Made by a program: the position numbers and the translations under genes
Notes under the pieces: generated by a model
The model's input: only the letters and a program-made list of their open reading frames with translations
What the model was told of the DNA's origin: nothing
Database searches by the model: none
Shown: positions 55,199 to 63,169 of the stretch, piece after piece
How positions within the stretch are numbered: the stretch's first letter is position 1
Layout: each line of letters starts with the position of its first letter
From: Kocuria subflava
Lineage (GTDB): Bacteria; Actinomycetota; Actinomycetes; Actinomycetales; Micrococcaceae
DNA length: 64,000 nucleotides
Assembly (NCBI RefSeq): GCF_012163155.1
Contig: NZ_JAAVUN010000004.1
Span: forward strand, 69,465-133,464
Direction of reading: 5' to 3'

Positions 55199-55249
55199 GT
55201 ACGCGCCCGCCGTGTGCGCCGGTCACCCGGTGCGACGGCGGGCGCGTAC
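55199..55249 (+). terminator. hairpin between lipoprotein and ATPase genes
   Basis: GTACGCGCCCGCCGT (55199-55213) pairs perfectly with 55235-55249 over 15 bp. It lies inside the apparent operon, so it may be a partial terminator or a 3' stabiliser that lets the binding protein be made in excess. Confidence 0.6.
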
Positions 55250-55311
55250 CATCCATGTTCGTCCGGTCGATCGGCCCGGACGTTGCAGCAGCCACAAGGA
55301 ATCAAAGATCC

Positions 55312-56871
55312 ATGAAGCTCGAACTGCGAGGCATCACGAAAAAATTCGAGTCCTTCGCCGCGAACCGGGACGTCTCCCTGACCGTGGAACCGGGACAGAT
55401 TCACTGTCTGCTCGGTGAAAACGGCGCGGGCAAGTCCACGCTGATGAATGTGCTCTACGGTCTGTACCGTCCGACCTCCGGTGAGATCCTGGTCAACGGG
55501 CAGCCCGTGGAATTCACTGGCCCCTCCGATGCCTTGGACCAGGGCATCGGCATGGTGCACCAGCACTTCATGTTGGTGCCTGTGTTCACCGTGGCGGAGA
55601 ACGTGGCATTGGGCTCCGAATCCCGCAAGGGTGCCAGCCTGGACCTGGAGACCACACGCCGCAAGATCCGTGAGATCTCCGACCAATACGGGTTTGCCGT
55701 GGACCCGGACGCAGTGGTTGAGGACCTACCCGTGGGCGTGCAGCAGCGCGTGGAGATCATCAAGGCGTTGGTCCGGGATGCCGAGCTGCTGATTCTGGAT
55801 GAACCCACCGCCGTGCTCACGCCCAAGGAAACGGATGAGTTGCTGGCGATCATGCGTCAGCTCAAGGCGGATGGCACCTCCATTGTGTTCATCTCCCACA
55901 AACTGCGTGAGGTCCGTGAAGTTTCGGATGTCATCACCGTCATCCGGCGCGGTGAGGTGGTGGGATCAGTCTCCCCGGAGGCCTCCACCTCAGAGCTTGC
56001 GGCCATGATGGTGGGCCGTGAGGTCTCCCTGTCCGTGGACAAGGAACCTGCACACGTTGTCCAGGAAACCCTGGTGGTTCGTGACCTCACCGTGGTGGGG
56101 GACAACGGCGTGACCCTGCTGGATGATCTCTCCCTGTCCGTGGCCCAAGGAGAGATCCTGGCCATCGCCGGTGTGCAGGGCAACGGCCAGGTGGAGTTCG
56201 TGGAGGCGTTGCTGGGGCTGCGGAAGTCCTCGGGCTCCATCCAGCTGGAAGGCCGCGAACTGGTGGGCCGGTCCGTGCGCCAGGTGTTGGACGCCGGGGT
56301 GGGTTTTGTGCCCGAGGACCGCTCCCATGACGGGCTGGTGGGTGCCTTCTCCGTGGCGGAGAACCTGGTGCTGGATCTCTACAAGGACTCCCGCTTCCGC
56401 TCCGGGCCATCCCTGAAGCGCAGGGCCATTGCGAGCAATGCCGATCACCGGATCCAGGAATTCGACATCCGCACCGGTTCCCCCCAGTCGGCTGCCTCAA
56501 CACTGTCCGGTGGCAATCAGCAGAAGATCGTGATTGCCCGGGAGCTCTCCCGACCTCTGAAGTTGTTTGTGGCCTCCCAGCCCACCCGCGGTGTGGACGT
56601 GGGATCCATTGAGTTCATCCACCAACGGATTGTGGCCGAACGGGACAACGGGGTGCCCGTGATCATCGTGTCCACCGAGTTGGACGAGGTCTATGCCCTG
56701 GCCGACCGCATTGCCGTGTTCTTCCACGGACGCCTCATGGGCATTGTGGGCCCGGACACGCCGCGTGAGGTTTTGGGTCAGATGATGGCAGGTGCCACTG
56801 AAGCTGAGGCCCACGGCACTGACACCGACGCCACGAGCGTCCCGAGCACTCCCTGGGAAGAACAGGCATGA
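55312..56871 (+). CDS. nucleoside ABC transporter, tandem ATPase
   Basis: A 519-aa protein with two ABC domains, like RbsA/MglA and the NupA/YufO type. Domain 1 has GENGAGKSTL (Walker A, near residue 40), LPVGVQQRVEI and LLILDEPTAVLTP. Domain 2 has GVQGNGQVEFVEAL in place of a full Walker A, LSGGNQQKIVIARELS and ASQPTRGVDVGS. The asymmetry is usual for this subfamily. ATG 55312 has AAGGA about 12 bases upstream. The stop overlaps the first permease start (ATGA). Confidence 0.92.
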   Translation: MKLELRGITKKFESFAANRDVSLTVEPGQIHCLLGENGAGKSTLMNVLYGLYRPTSGEILVNGQPVEFTGPSDALDQGIGMVHQHFMLVPVFTVAENVALGSESRKGASLDLETTRRKIREISDQYGFAVDPDAVVEDLPVGVQQRVEIIKALVRDAELLILDEPTAVLTPKETDELLAIMRQLKADGTSIVFISHKLREVREVSDVITVIRRGEVVGSVSPEASTSELAAMMVGREVSLSVDKEPAHVVQETLVVRDLTVVGDNGVTLLDDLSLSVAQGEILAIAGVQGNGQVEFVEALLGLRKSSGSIQLEGRELVGRSVRQVLDAGVGFVPEDRSHDGLVGAFSVAENLVLDLYKDSRFRSGPSLKRRAIASNADHRIQEFDIRTGSPQSAASTLSGGNQQKIVIARELSRPLKLFVASQPTRGVDVGSIEFIHQRIVAERDNGVPVIIVSTELDEVYALADRIAVFFHGRLMGIVGPDTPREVLGQMMAGATEAEAHGTDTDATSVPSTPWEEQA

Positions 56872-58127
56872 CCACCCCCACCACCAACACTCCCACCGTC
56901 AACGCGGCTGAGGACCTGGAGACCAGCGGACCCAAGTGGATTGGTTCCGCACTGCAGCCCGTGCTGGCCATCATCGCGGCCCTGTTCCTGGGTGGTGTGC
57001 TGATTGCCGCCACCGATGACCGGGTGATCCGATCCGCCAGCTACTTCTTCAGCCGGCCCACGGATTTGCTTTCCGCGGCTTGGAACGCGGCCTCCTCCGC
57101 CTACCAGGCCATGTTCTACGGTGCGGTGTTCAACCCCAATGCGGACACCTTCACCCGTCAGATCTATCCGCTGACGGAGACCCTGACCGTGGCCACGCCG
57201 TTGATTCTGGCCGGTTTGGGTGTGGCCATCGCCTTCCGCGCGGGCTTGTTCAACATCGGCGCCCAGGGTCAGATTCTGATCGGCGCGGCCATGGCCGCCT
57301 ATGTGGGTTTCACCTGGTCCTTGCCGCTGCCGATCCACCTGTTGCTGGTGATCCTGGCCGGTGCCATCGGCGGTGGCATCTGGGGCGGCATCGTGGGTCT
57401 GCTCAAGGCACGCACCGGCGCCCATGAGGTCATTCTGACCATCATGCTCAATTACATTGCCGCCAACCTGGTGGCCTACCTGTTGACACGTCCGGCCTTC
57501 CTGCGTGAAGGATCCACCAACCCCGTGAGCCCCCCGGTGGCGGAGTCGGCCCAGTTCCCGTTGCTGTTGGGTGCTCCGTTCCGGTTGCACTGGGGTTTTG
57601 TGCTGGCCGTTGCCGCCACGGTGTTCATGTGGTGGATGCTGAACCGCTCCACCATCGGGTTTGAGATCCGCGCGGTCGGCTCCAACCCTCGTGCAGCCAA
57701 AACCGCCGGTATCAACGTGACCAAGGGTTTTGTGGTGGTCATGGTCATGGCAGGCGCCTTGGCGGGGCTGGCAGGCGTTGCCCAGATCTCCGGAACGGAG
57801 GGTTCCCTGTCAGCCGGTGTGGCGGCGTCGTTCGGCTTTGATGCCATCACGGTGGCGCTGTTGGGCCGTTCCACCCCGCTGGGCACCTTCCTGGCGGGTC
57901 TGCTCTACGGCGGATTCCGTGCCGGTGCCGTGACCATGCAGACCATGACCGGAACCAACGTGGACATCGTGCTGGTGGTGCAGTCATTGATCGTGTTGTT
58001 CATTGCACTGCCCCCGCTGTTCTCCGCCGCACGCCGCAAGAAGTCCGGGTCCAAACCGGCCAAGAAGAACATCAGCACCGAGAAGCCCGCCCAGAAGGCC
58101 ACCGCAGTCAAGGAGGCTCAGGCATGA
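56868..58127 (+). CDS. nucleoside ABC transporter permease 1
   Basis: A 419-aa permease of the BPD_transp_2 type (branched-chain amino acid/ribose-like), with nine or ten membrane segments. Conserved segments are GLGVAIAFRAGLFNIGAQGQ, EVILTIMLNYIAANLVAYLL and GFDAITVALLGRSTPLGTF. A basic Lys/Ala-rich tail follows the last segment (about 388-419). Overlapping ATGA junctions join it to the ATPase gene before and the second permease after it. Confidence 0.92.
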   Translation: MTTPTTNTPTVNAAEDLETSGPKWIGSALQPVLAIIAALFLGGVLIAATDDRVIRSASYFFSRPTDLLSAAWNAASSAYQAMFYGAVFNPNADTFTRQIYPLTETLTVATPLILAGLGVAIAFRAGLFNIGAQGQILIGAAMAAYVGFTWSLPLPIHLLLVILAGAIGGGIWGGIVGLLKARTGAHEVILTIMLNYIAANLVAYLLTRPAFLREGSTNPVSPPVAESAQFPLLLGAPFRLHWGFVLAVAATVFMWWMLNRSTIGFEIRAVGSNPRAAKTAGINVTKGFVVVMVMAGALAGLAGVAQISGTEGSLSAGVAASFGFDAITVALLGRSTPLGTFLAGLLYGGFRAGAVTMQTMTGTNVDIVLVVQSLIVLFIALPPLFSAARRKKSGSKPAKKNISTEKPAQKATAVKEAQA

Positions 58128-59452
58128 GCACCGCCACCCGAACTCCTGCTCCGCAGCCGCCGATATCCGACCTTCCGGACGCCCATCAGGAGCCCGTGGA
58201 TCCCAAGGCACTTCCGGCCAGCGCTCGCCGCGCCCCGCTGGGCTTTGGTGTTCTGGCACTGGTGTCCTTGATCGTCTTTGCCTTCAACGCAGCGTCCCAA
58301 ACGGTGACCTTCCGCATCAGCCATGATGGCGATCTGTTCCGCGTCCCAGACATCGTGTTGCCCGGGATGATCACCGGCTGGCTGATCACTGCGGCTCTTG
58401 TGGGGCTCACCGTGTTCGCCTTCCTGCGTGTGCGCTCGGGGCGTCTGACCCCCACCTGGGCCGTGGTGGTCTTTGGATTCTTGTTCGTCGCAGGCTTCCT
58501 GGTGTGGGTGGTGGGCTCAGCACGTACGCCGTCGGTGTCCCTCACCGGTCTGTTGGCCGGTGGCGTAGCGCTGTCCGTGCCCCTGGTCTTCGGCTCGCTG
58601 GGCGGGCTGATGTGTGAACGCTCCGGTGTGGTCAACATTGCGATCGAGGGCCAGCTGCTGTTCGGCGCCTTCTCCGCCGCCGTGGCCGGATCCCTGTCCG
58701 GCAACGCGTGGGTGGGTCTTTTGGCCGCCATGATCGGTGCTGCCCTGGTCTCCCTGGTGCTGGCGGTGTTCTCCATCACCTACCGGGTGAACCAGGTGAT
58801 TGTGGGTGTGGTCCTCAACGTGCTGGTCTCCGGTCTGACCGGATTCCTGTTCGCCACCCTGTTGGAATCGGATTCGGGCCGGTTCAACTCCCCGCCACGT
58901 CTTCCGTCCTACTCGATCCCGTTCCTGAGCGATCTCCCGCTGGTGGGCCGGATCCTGTTCGATCAGTCGATCGTGGGCTACTTCATGTGGCTGGCCATTC
59001 CCATCGTGTGGTTCGCGGTCTACCGCACCCGCTGGGGCCTGCGCACTCGCGCCATTGGCGAACACCCCAAGGCTGCGGACACCTTGGGCATCAACGTCAA
59101 CCGCATGCGCTTCCTGAACGTGTTGTTGGGTGGTTTGATCGCAGGCATCGGCGGTTCCTTCTACACGCTGGTCTCCGTCACCTCCTTCACCCGTGACATG
59201 ACATCCGGTGCCGGTTACATCGCCTTGGCCGCCTTGATCTTTGGCCGATGGAATCCCATTGGCGCATTCCTGGCAGCCCTGCTGTTCGGCTTCACCTCCA
59301 ACCTGCAGTCCGTGCTCTCCTTCCTGGGCACGGAAATGCCCAGCCAGTTCCTGGCCATGCTCCCGTACATCATCACCATCCTGGCCGTGGCCGGGTTGGT
59401 GGGGGCCTCCCGTGGCCCGGCCGCTTCCGGACAGCCCTACGTCAAGGAATAG
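58124..59452 (+). CDS. nucleoside ABC transporter permease 2
   Basis: A 442-aa BPD_transp_2 permease with about ten to eleven membrane segments; LGGLMCERSGVVNIAIEGQL and GAGYIALAALIFGRWNPIGA are the typical sequences. An N-terminal extension of about 100 residues adds membrane segments before the core. It should pair with permease 1 as the channel. ATGA overlap with permease 1; cdd begins 44 bases later. Confidence 0.92.
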   Translation: MSTATRTPAPQPPISDLPDAHQEPVDPKALPASARRAPLGFGVLALVSLIVFAFNAASQTVTFRISHDGDLFRVPDIVLPGMITGWLITAALVGLTVFAFLRVRSGRLTPTWAVVVFGFLFVAGFLVWVVGSARTPSVSLTGLLAGGVALSVPLVFGSLGGLMCERSGVVNIAIEGQLLFGAFSAAVAGSLSGNAWVGLLAAMIGAALVSLVLAVFSITYRVNQVIVGVVLNVLVSGLTGFLFATLLESDSGRFNSPPRLPSYSIPFLSDLPLVGRILFDQSIVGYFMWLAIPIVWFAVYRTRWGLRTRAIGEHPKAADTLGINVNRMRFLNVLLGGLIAGIGGSFYTLVSVTSFTRDMTSGAGYIALAALIFGRWNPIGAFLAALLFGFTSNLQSVLSFLGTEMPSQFLAMLPYIITILAVAGLVGASRGPAASGQPYVKE

Positions 59453-59496
59453 TGGGGCTCAGCCACACCTTTGCTCTCAACAGGAGGATGCCCATC

Positions 59497-59961
59497 ATGC
59501 ACAACGGTTCTCACGACGACGCCGATGCTCACCTGAGTGCCGAACCTGCGGCGTCGTCGTCCCCCGGTGAGCAGAGCCGGGGCGAGCCCTGGGACGGACT
59601 GCTGGAAGCGGCGCGGGAAATCATGACCCACGCCTACGTCCCGTACTCCAACTACCCGGTGGGGGCGGCGGCTGTCACGGATGATGGACGCACGGTCACC
59701 GGCTGCAACGTGGAGAACGCCAGCTACGGTGTGACCCTCTGTGCTGAATGTGGACTGGTCAGCTCTCTGCATGCCAGCGGTGGTGGCAAACTCACCCACT
59801 TTGTGTGCGTGGACGGTCACGGTCAGGTGCTCATGCCGTGTGGTCGGTGCCGGCAGTTGCTCTACGAACACCGCGCACCTGAGATGCAACTGCTGACCGT
59901 CTCCGGCATCAGATCCATGGACCAGGTCCTGCCGGACGCCTTTGGTCCGCAAAACCTCTGA
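59497..59961 (+). CDS. cdd: cytidine deaminase
   Basis: Deaminates cytidine and deoxycytidine to uridine forms. The 154-aa protein has CNVENASYGVTLCAE with the catalytic Glu and MPCGRCRQLLYEH with the zinc Cys pair; Cys in LCAEC is the third ligand. It carries about 30 extra N-terminal residues (HNGSHDDADAHLSAEPAASS) before the usual family start, and their DNA contains a 12-bp inverted repeat. AGGAGG at 59482 is nine bases from ATG 59497, so I prefer this to the ATG at 59488, which abuts it. Confidence 0.94.
   Translation: MHNGSHDDADAHLSAEPAASSSPGEQSRGEPWDGLLEAAREIMTHAYVPYSNYPVGAAAVTDDGRTVTGCNVENASYGVTLCAECGLVSSLHASGGGKLTHFVCVDGHGQVLMPCGRCRQLLYEHRAPEMQLLTVSGIRSMDQVLPDAFGPQNL
59513..59560. 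repeat. 12-bp perfect inverted repeat in the cdd N-terminal extension
   Basis: ACGACGACGCCG (59513-59524) and its exact complement (59549-59560) enclose 24 bases. The left arm with CTC before it is identical over 15 bases to an arm of the pxpBC linker repeat. Confidence 0.65.
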
Positions 59962-59975
59962 GGGGCCGACGCACC

Positions 59976-61304
59976 GTGTCGCCAGAATCCCGCGGTGAGT
60001 TCACCGCCGTTGACGTGATCCGCACCAAACGTGACGGGGGTGTGTTGAGCCCAGGCCAGATCGACTGGGTGCTGGATGCCTATGTGCGTGGTGACGTTGC
60101 GGAGGAACAGATGGCAGCACTGGCCATGGTCATCTTCTTCAACGGCATGCAGCGGGAGGAGACCACGGCCTGGACCCATGCCATGATCAACTCCGGGCAG
60201 CGCATGGATTTCTCCGGTTTGCGCCGCAACGGCAGGCGCCTGCCCACCGTGGACAAACACTCCACCGGGGGCGTGGGGGACAAGATCACGTTGTCTCTGG
60301 CACCCTTGGTGGCCGCGCACGGGGTGGCCGTGCCGCAACTGTCCGGGCGGGGTCTTGGACATACCGGCGGCACGCTGGACAAGCTGGAGACCATCCCCGG
60401 CTGGCAGGCGGAAGTTGCCCACCGTCAGTTGGTGGAACAGCTGGAAACCGTGGGAGCCGTGGTGTGCGCTGCCGGGGGAGACCTGGCACCGGCGGACAAG
60501 AAGCTCTACGCACTACGTGACGTCACGGCAACGGTTGAGGCCATCCCGTTGATCGCATCCTCCATCATGTCCAAGAAGATTGCGGAAGGTGCTGACGCCC
60601 TGGTCCTGGACGTGAAGGTGGGATCCGGTGCCTTCATGAAAACCCAGGAAGCGGCCCAGGAACTGGCGCGCACCATGGTGGCGTTGGGCACGGATGCCGG
60701 TGTGCACACCGTGGCACTGCTCACGGAGATGTCCACCCCGCTGGGAATGGCCGTGGGCAATGCCTGCGAGGTCCAGGAAGCAGTGGAGGTTCTGGCGGGA
60801 GGTGGCCCCGCGGACGTCGTCGAATTGACGCTGGCGCTGGCTGCAGAAATGCTGCAGGCCGCAGACATTGACGCCGATCCCGCCGTGGCGTTGCAAGACG
60901 GCCGCGCCATGGACACGTGGCGGGCCATGATCCGCGCGCAAGGTGGAGATCCGGATGCTTCACTGCCTCAAGCGCGTCATCACCACACGGTGACAGCCAC
61001 CCACGACGGTGTGGTGACCGGCGTGGATGCTCTGCAGATCGGGCTGGCGTCCTGGGCGCTGGGTGCCGGACGGGCGCGCAAGGAGGATGCCGTGCAACCG
61101 GGCGCCGGTGTGATCCTGCACGTCAAGCCAGGGGATCGAGTGAGTCAGGGGGAGGTCCTGGCCACGCTGCACACGGACACCCCGGAAGCCCTGGAGCGGG
61201 CAGCACGCACGGTGGAGTCGGCCTTCACCGTGGAACAGGTGCAGTCAGACGGCGAGCCCAGGGCGAACGTCCTGCTGAGTCGTGTTGACGTCAAGGACTT
61301 GTAG
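59976..61304 (+). CDS. deoA: thymidine phosphorylase
   Basis: Phosphorolyses thymidine or deoxyuridine to base and deoxyribose 1-phosphate. The 442-aa protein has the family signature SGRGLGHTGGTLDKLE near residues 122-137, VDKHSTGGVGDKITL and LDVKVGSGAFMKT. GTG 59976 has a GAGGGG about nine bases upstream, 14 bases past the cdd stop. With cdd it forms a pyrimidine salvage pair; pyrimidine nucleoside phosphorylase is a closely related alternative name. Confidence 0.94.
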   Translation: MSPESRGEFTAVDVIRTKRDGGVLSPGQIDWVLDAYVRGDVAEEQMAALAMVIFFNGMQREETTAWTHAMINSGQRMDFSGLRRNGRRLPTVDKHSTGGVGDKITLSLAPLVAAHGVAVPQLSGRGLGHTGGTLDKLETIPGWQAEVAHRQLVEQLETVGAVVCAAGGDLAPADKKLYALRDVTATVEAIPLIASSIMSKKIAEGADALVLDVKVGSGAFMKTQEAAQELARTMVALGTDAGVHTVALLTEMSTPLGMAVGNACEVQEAVEVLAGGGPADVVELTLALAAEMLQAADIDADPAVALQDGRAMDTWRAMIRAQGGDPDASLPQARHHHTVTATHDGVVTGVDALQIGLASWALGAGRARKEDAVQPGAGVILHVKPGDRVSQGEVLATLHTDTPEALERAARTVESAFTVEQVQSDGEPRANVLLSRVDVKDL

Positions 61305-61368
61305 GGTGGAGTCAACAATCACAAACCGCAACCAATCCTGAACACAGGAGCACGGGAGGACCAGCACC

Positions 61369-63054
61369 GTGGGACTTTTCAGCAAGAAGTCGAACTCAGA
61401 GCCCCAGGCCGAACAGGCATCCCAGCAGGAGGCAGCCCAGGCCGCCAAGCCCCTGCCCACCCAGGGTCCGCTGCGCAACCTGATCAACCGGTTGCTGGCT
61501 GACGGCGCCCAGGGCGGAAAGCTCTCCTTGGTTCAGCGCGGGAACACCATGAACCAGCAGACCGAGCGCAACGTCAACGGCTCGGTGGACACGGATTCCG
61601 GTGTGGTGGACCAGAACCACCCCATGTTCGACGACGTTGCGGCGCTCTACACCGAGTCCATGTCCCAGGAAAGCGGTGCGTGGCGCACCGTGATCATCAC
61701 CGCCCAGCAGGGCACCGTGATGGTGGACTACGCCTACCCCTCAGGCCCCAACCGCACGGAGACCTACCAGGTCAACGGCGGCGCAGCCGGCCAGCCCGCA
61801 CAGGGCGGTCAGTCCGGTCAGGGTGTCCAGGACGGCACTGCAACCCGCGAGGACGCAGCATCGCAGCAGGTCGGCACATCGCAGCAGCCCGGTACATCTG
61901 AGGCGGCCAACGCGGAGCAGCAGACCAACGCAGACCAGCAGCGTGCGGGCCAGTCCGCGGACAATGCCGGCGCATGGCAGGCCGCCGGGCAGAACGCATC
62001 TGCTGGTCAGAACGTTGGCTCGGCAGATCAACAGGGCCAGACCGGTGGTCAGAACCTTCAGTCCGCAGGTCAGACCCCTCAGGGTGCCGACCAGGACGCA
62101 GCGGCTGATGGTCGCGCTTCCGGTACCGGTGTTGCCGCGGCAGGTGTGGGCGGTGGCGCCCTGGCTGCTGCTGCCGCTCAGGGACGTGAAGAAGAGGGCC
62201 GCACCGCGCAGAACCCCAACCGTTCTGCCGATGACCACCAGCGCTCCACCGACCGTGAGCCCGTGCGGGATCAGCGTGACCAGTCCGCTGATACCCACAG
62301 CGCCCAGGGCCAGCAGGTTGACGGGGACACCGGCAACCAGGACACCCGCCGCTCTGAGTTTCAGGATCTCCCGGATCACGTGGATCACGACGAATGGCGT
62401 GACGACAACGCAGGCCGCTCCGGCGGTCAGGTCACCGGTGCGGCAGCAGCAGGTGCAGCCGCCGGTGCCGGAGCCCGCTCGGGCGGCGGCAACGACGCCG
62501 ATGCTCCTTCCGTGGCACGCGGGGCAGACGTTGCACCGTCTTACCGCGCCGGTGAGGCCGCTGGAACAGCTCCGTCCCAGGACCGACTGGCAGAGGGCAA
62601 CAAGGTGCTCAGCGAGGCCGATGTGCTGAGCCGAGTGGCCGGGGTGCAGAAGCGGCTGTTCGGCCCGGAGGGCACCGCTCGTGATGTCTCCACGGTGTTG
62701 ATCCGCGTGCGCACGTTGGGTTCGTATTACGACGCCTTGACTCACGTGCGCCAGGGTGGCTTCTGGGACCAGCGCGGAACCTTTGATCTGGTGCCGGAAG
62801 AGGAGCTGAAGGTTCAGGAGCTCAAGGACGACTCCTACGTGGAAGGTGAGGGCGCGCCGCTGGCCGTCATGTTCCGCTTCCGCCCGGGCATTCCCCCGGA
62901 GGTCTCCTTTGACTACTCGGACGAGGAAGCCTTTGTGCGCTACGAGGAGCGCCTGCCCTCCCAGAACTACGTGGAGGAACTGCGGATGTACCCCCGTACG
63001 GGCGCCAACATCCCGCAGCACATGAACGACGCCCTGCAGGACTGGAACTACTGA
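61369..63054 (+). CDS. unknown protein with a long Gln/Gly/Ala-rich insert splitting a folded domain
   Basis: The 561-aa protein starts at GTG with GGGAGG nine bases upstream. Residues 60-128 (LYTESMSQESGAWRTVIITA) and 425-561 (PEVSFDYSDEEAFVRYEERL, ELRMYPRTG, IPQHMNDALQDWNY) look like the two halves of one alpha/beta domain resembling YezG/DUF600-type immunity proteins; this likeness is by eye only. Between them lie about 290 residues of low complexity: Gln, Gly, Ala and Asn to about 290, then acidic/Arg-rich to 420, with a short Ala/Gly-rich stretch near 255-272. No signal peptide is seen. It lies between deoA and add in the nucleoside cluster. Function unknown. Confidence 0.75.
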   Translation: MGLFSKKSNSEPQAEQASQQEAAQAAKPLPTQGPLRNLINRLLADGAQGGKLSLVQRGNTMNQQTERNVNGSVDTDSGVVDQNHPMFDDVAALYTESMSQESGAWRTVIITAQQGTVMVDYAYPSGPNRTETYQVNGGAAGQPAQGGQSGQGVQDGTATREDAASQQVGTSQQPGTSEAANAEQQTNADQQRAGQSADNAGAWQAAGQNASAGQNVGSADQQGQTGGQNLQSAGQTPQGADQDAAADGRASGTGVAAAGVGGGALAAAAAQGREEEGRTAQNPNRSADDHQRSTDREPVRDQRDQSADTHSAQGQQVDGDTGNQDTRRSEFQDLPDHVDHDEWRDDNAGRSGGQVTGAAAAGAAAGAGARSGGGNDADAPSVARGADVAPSYRAGEAAGTAPSQDRLAEGNKVLSEADVLSRVAGVQKRLFGPEGTARDVSTVLIRVRTLGSYYDALTHVRQGGFWDQRGTFDLVPEEELKVQELKDDSYVEGEGAPLAVMFRFRPGIPPEVSFDYSDEEAFVRYEERLPSQNYVEELRMYPRTGANIPQHMNDALQDWNY

Positions 63055-63069
63055 TCCGATCCCGCAACC

Positions 63070-63114
63070 ACGACGGCGCCGGCCCGAGCTGACAAGGCGG
63101 GGCGGCGCCGTCGT
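63070..63114 (+). terminator. terminator with GTCGTCGT tail
   Basis: ACGACGGCGCCG (63070-63081) pairs perfectly with 63103-63114 over 12 bp, and the right arm runs into CGTGTGTGG. It lies between the Q-rich protein gene and add. Confidence 0.65.
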
Positions 63115-63169
63115 CGTGTGTGGTGCCATCCATCCCAGTTCCACCATCTGATGCAAGGAAACTCATCCC

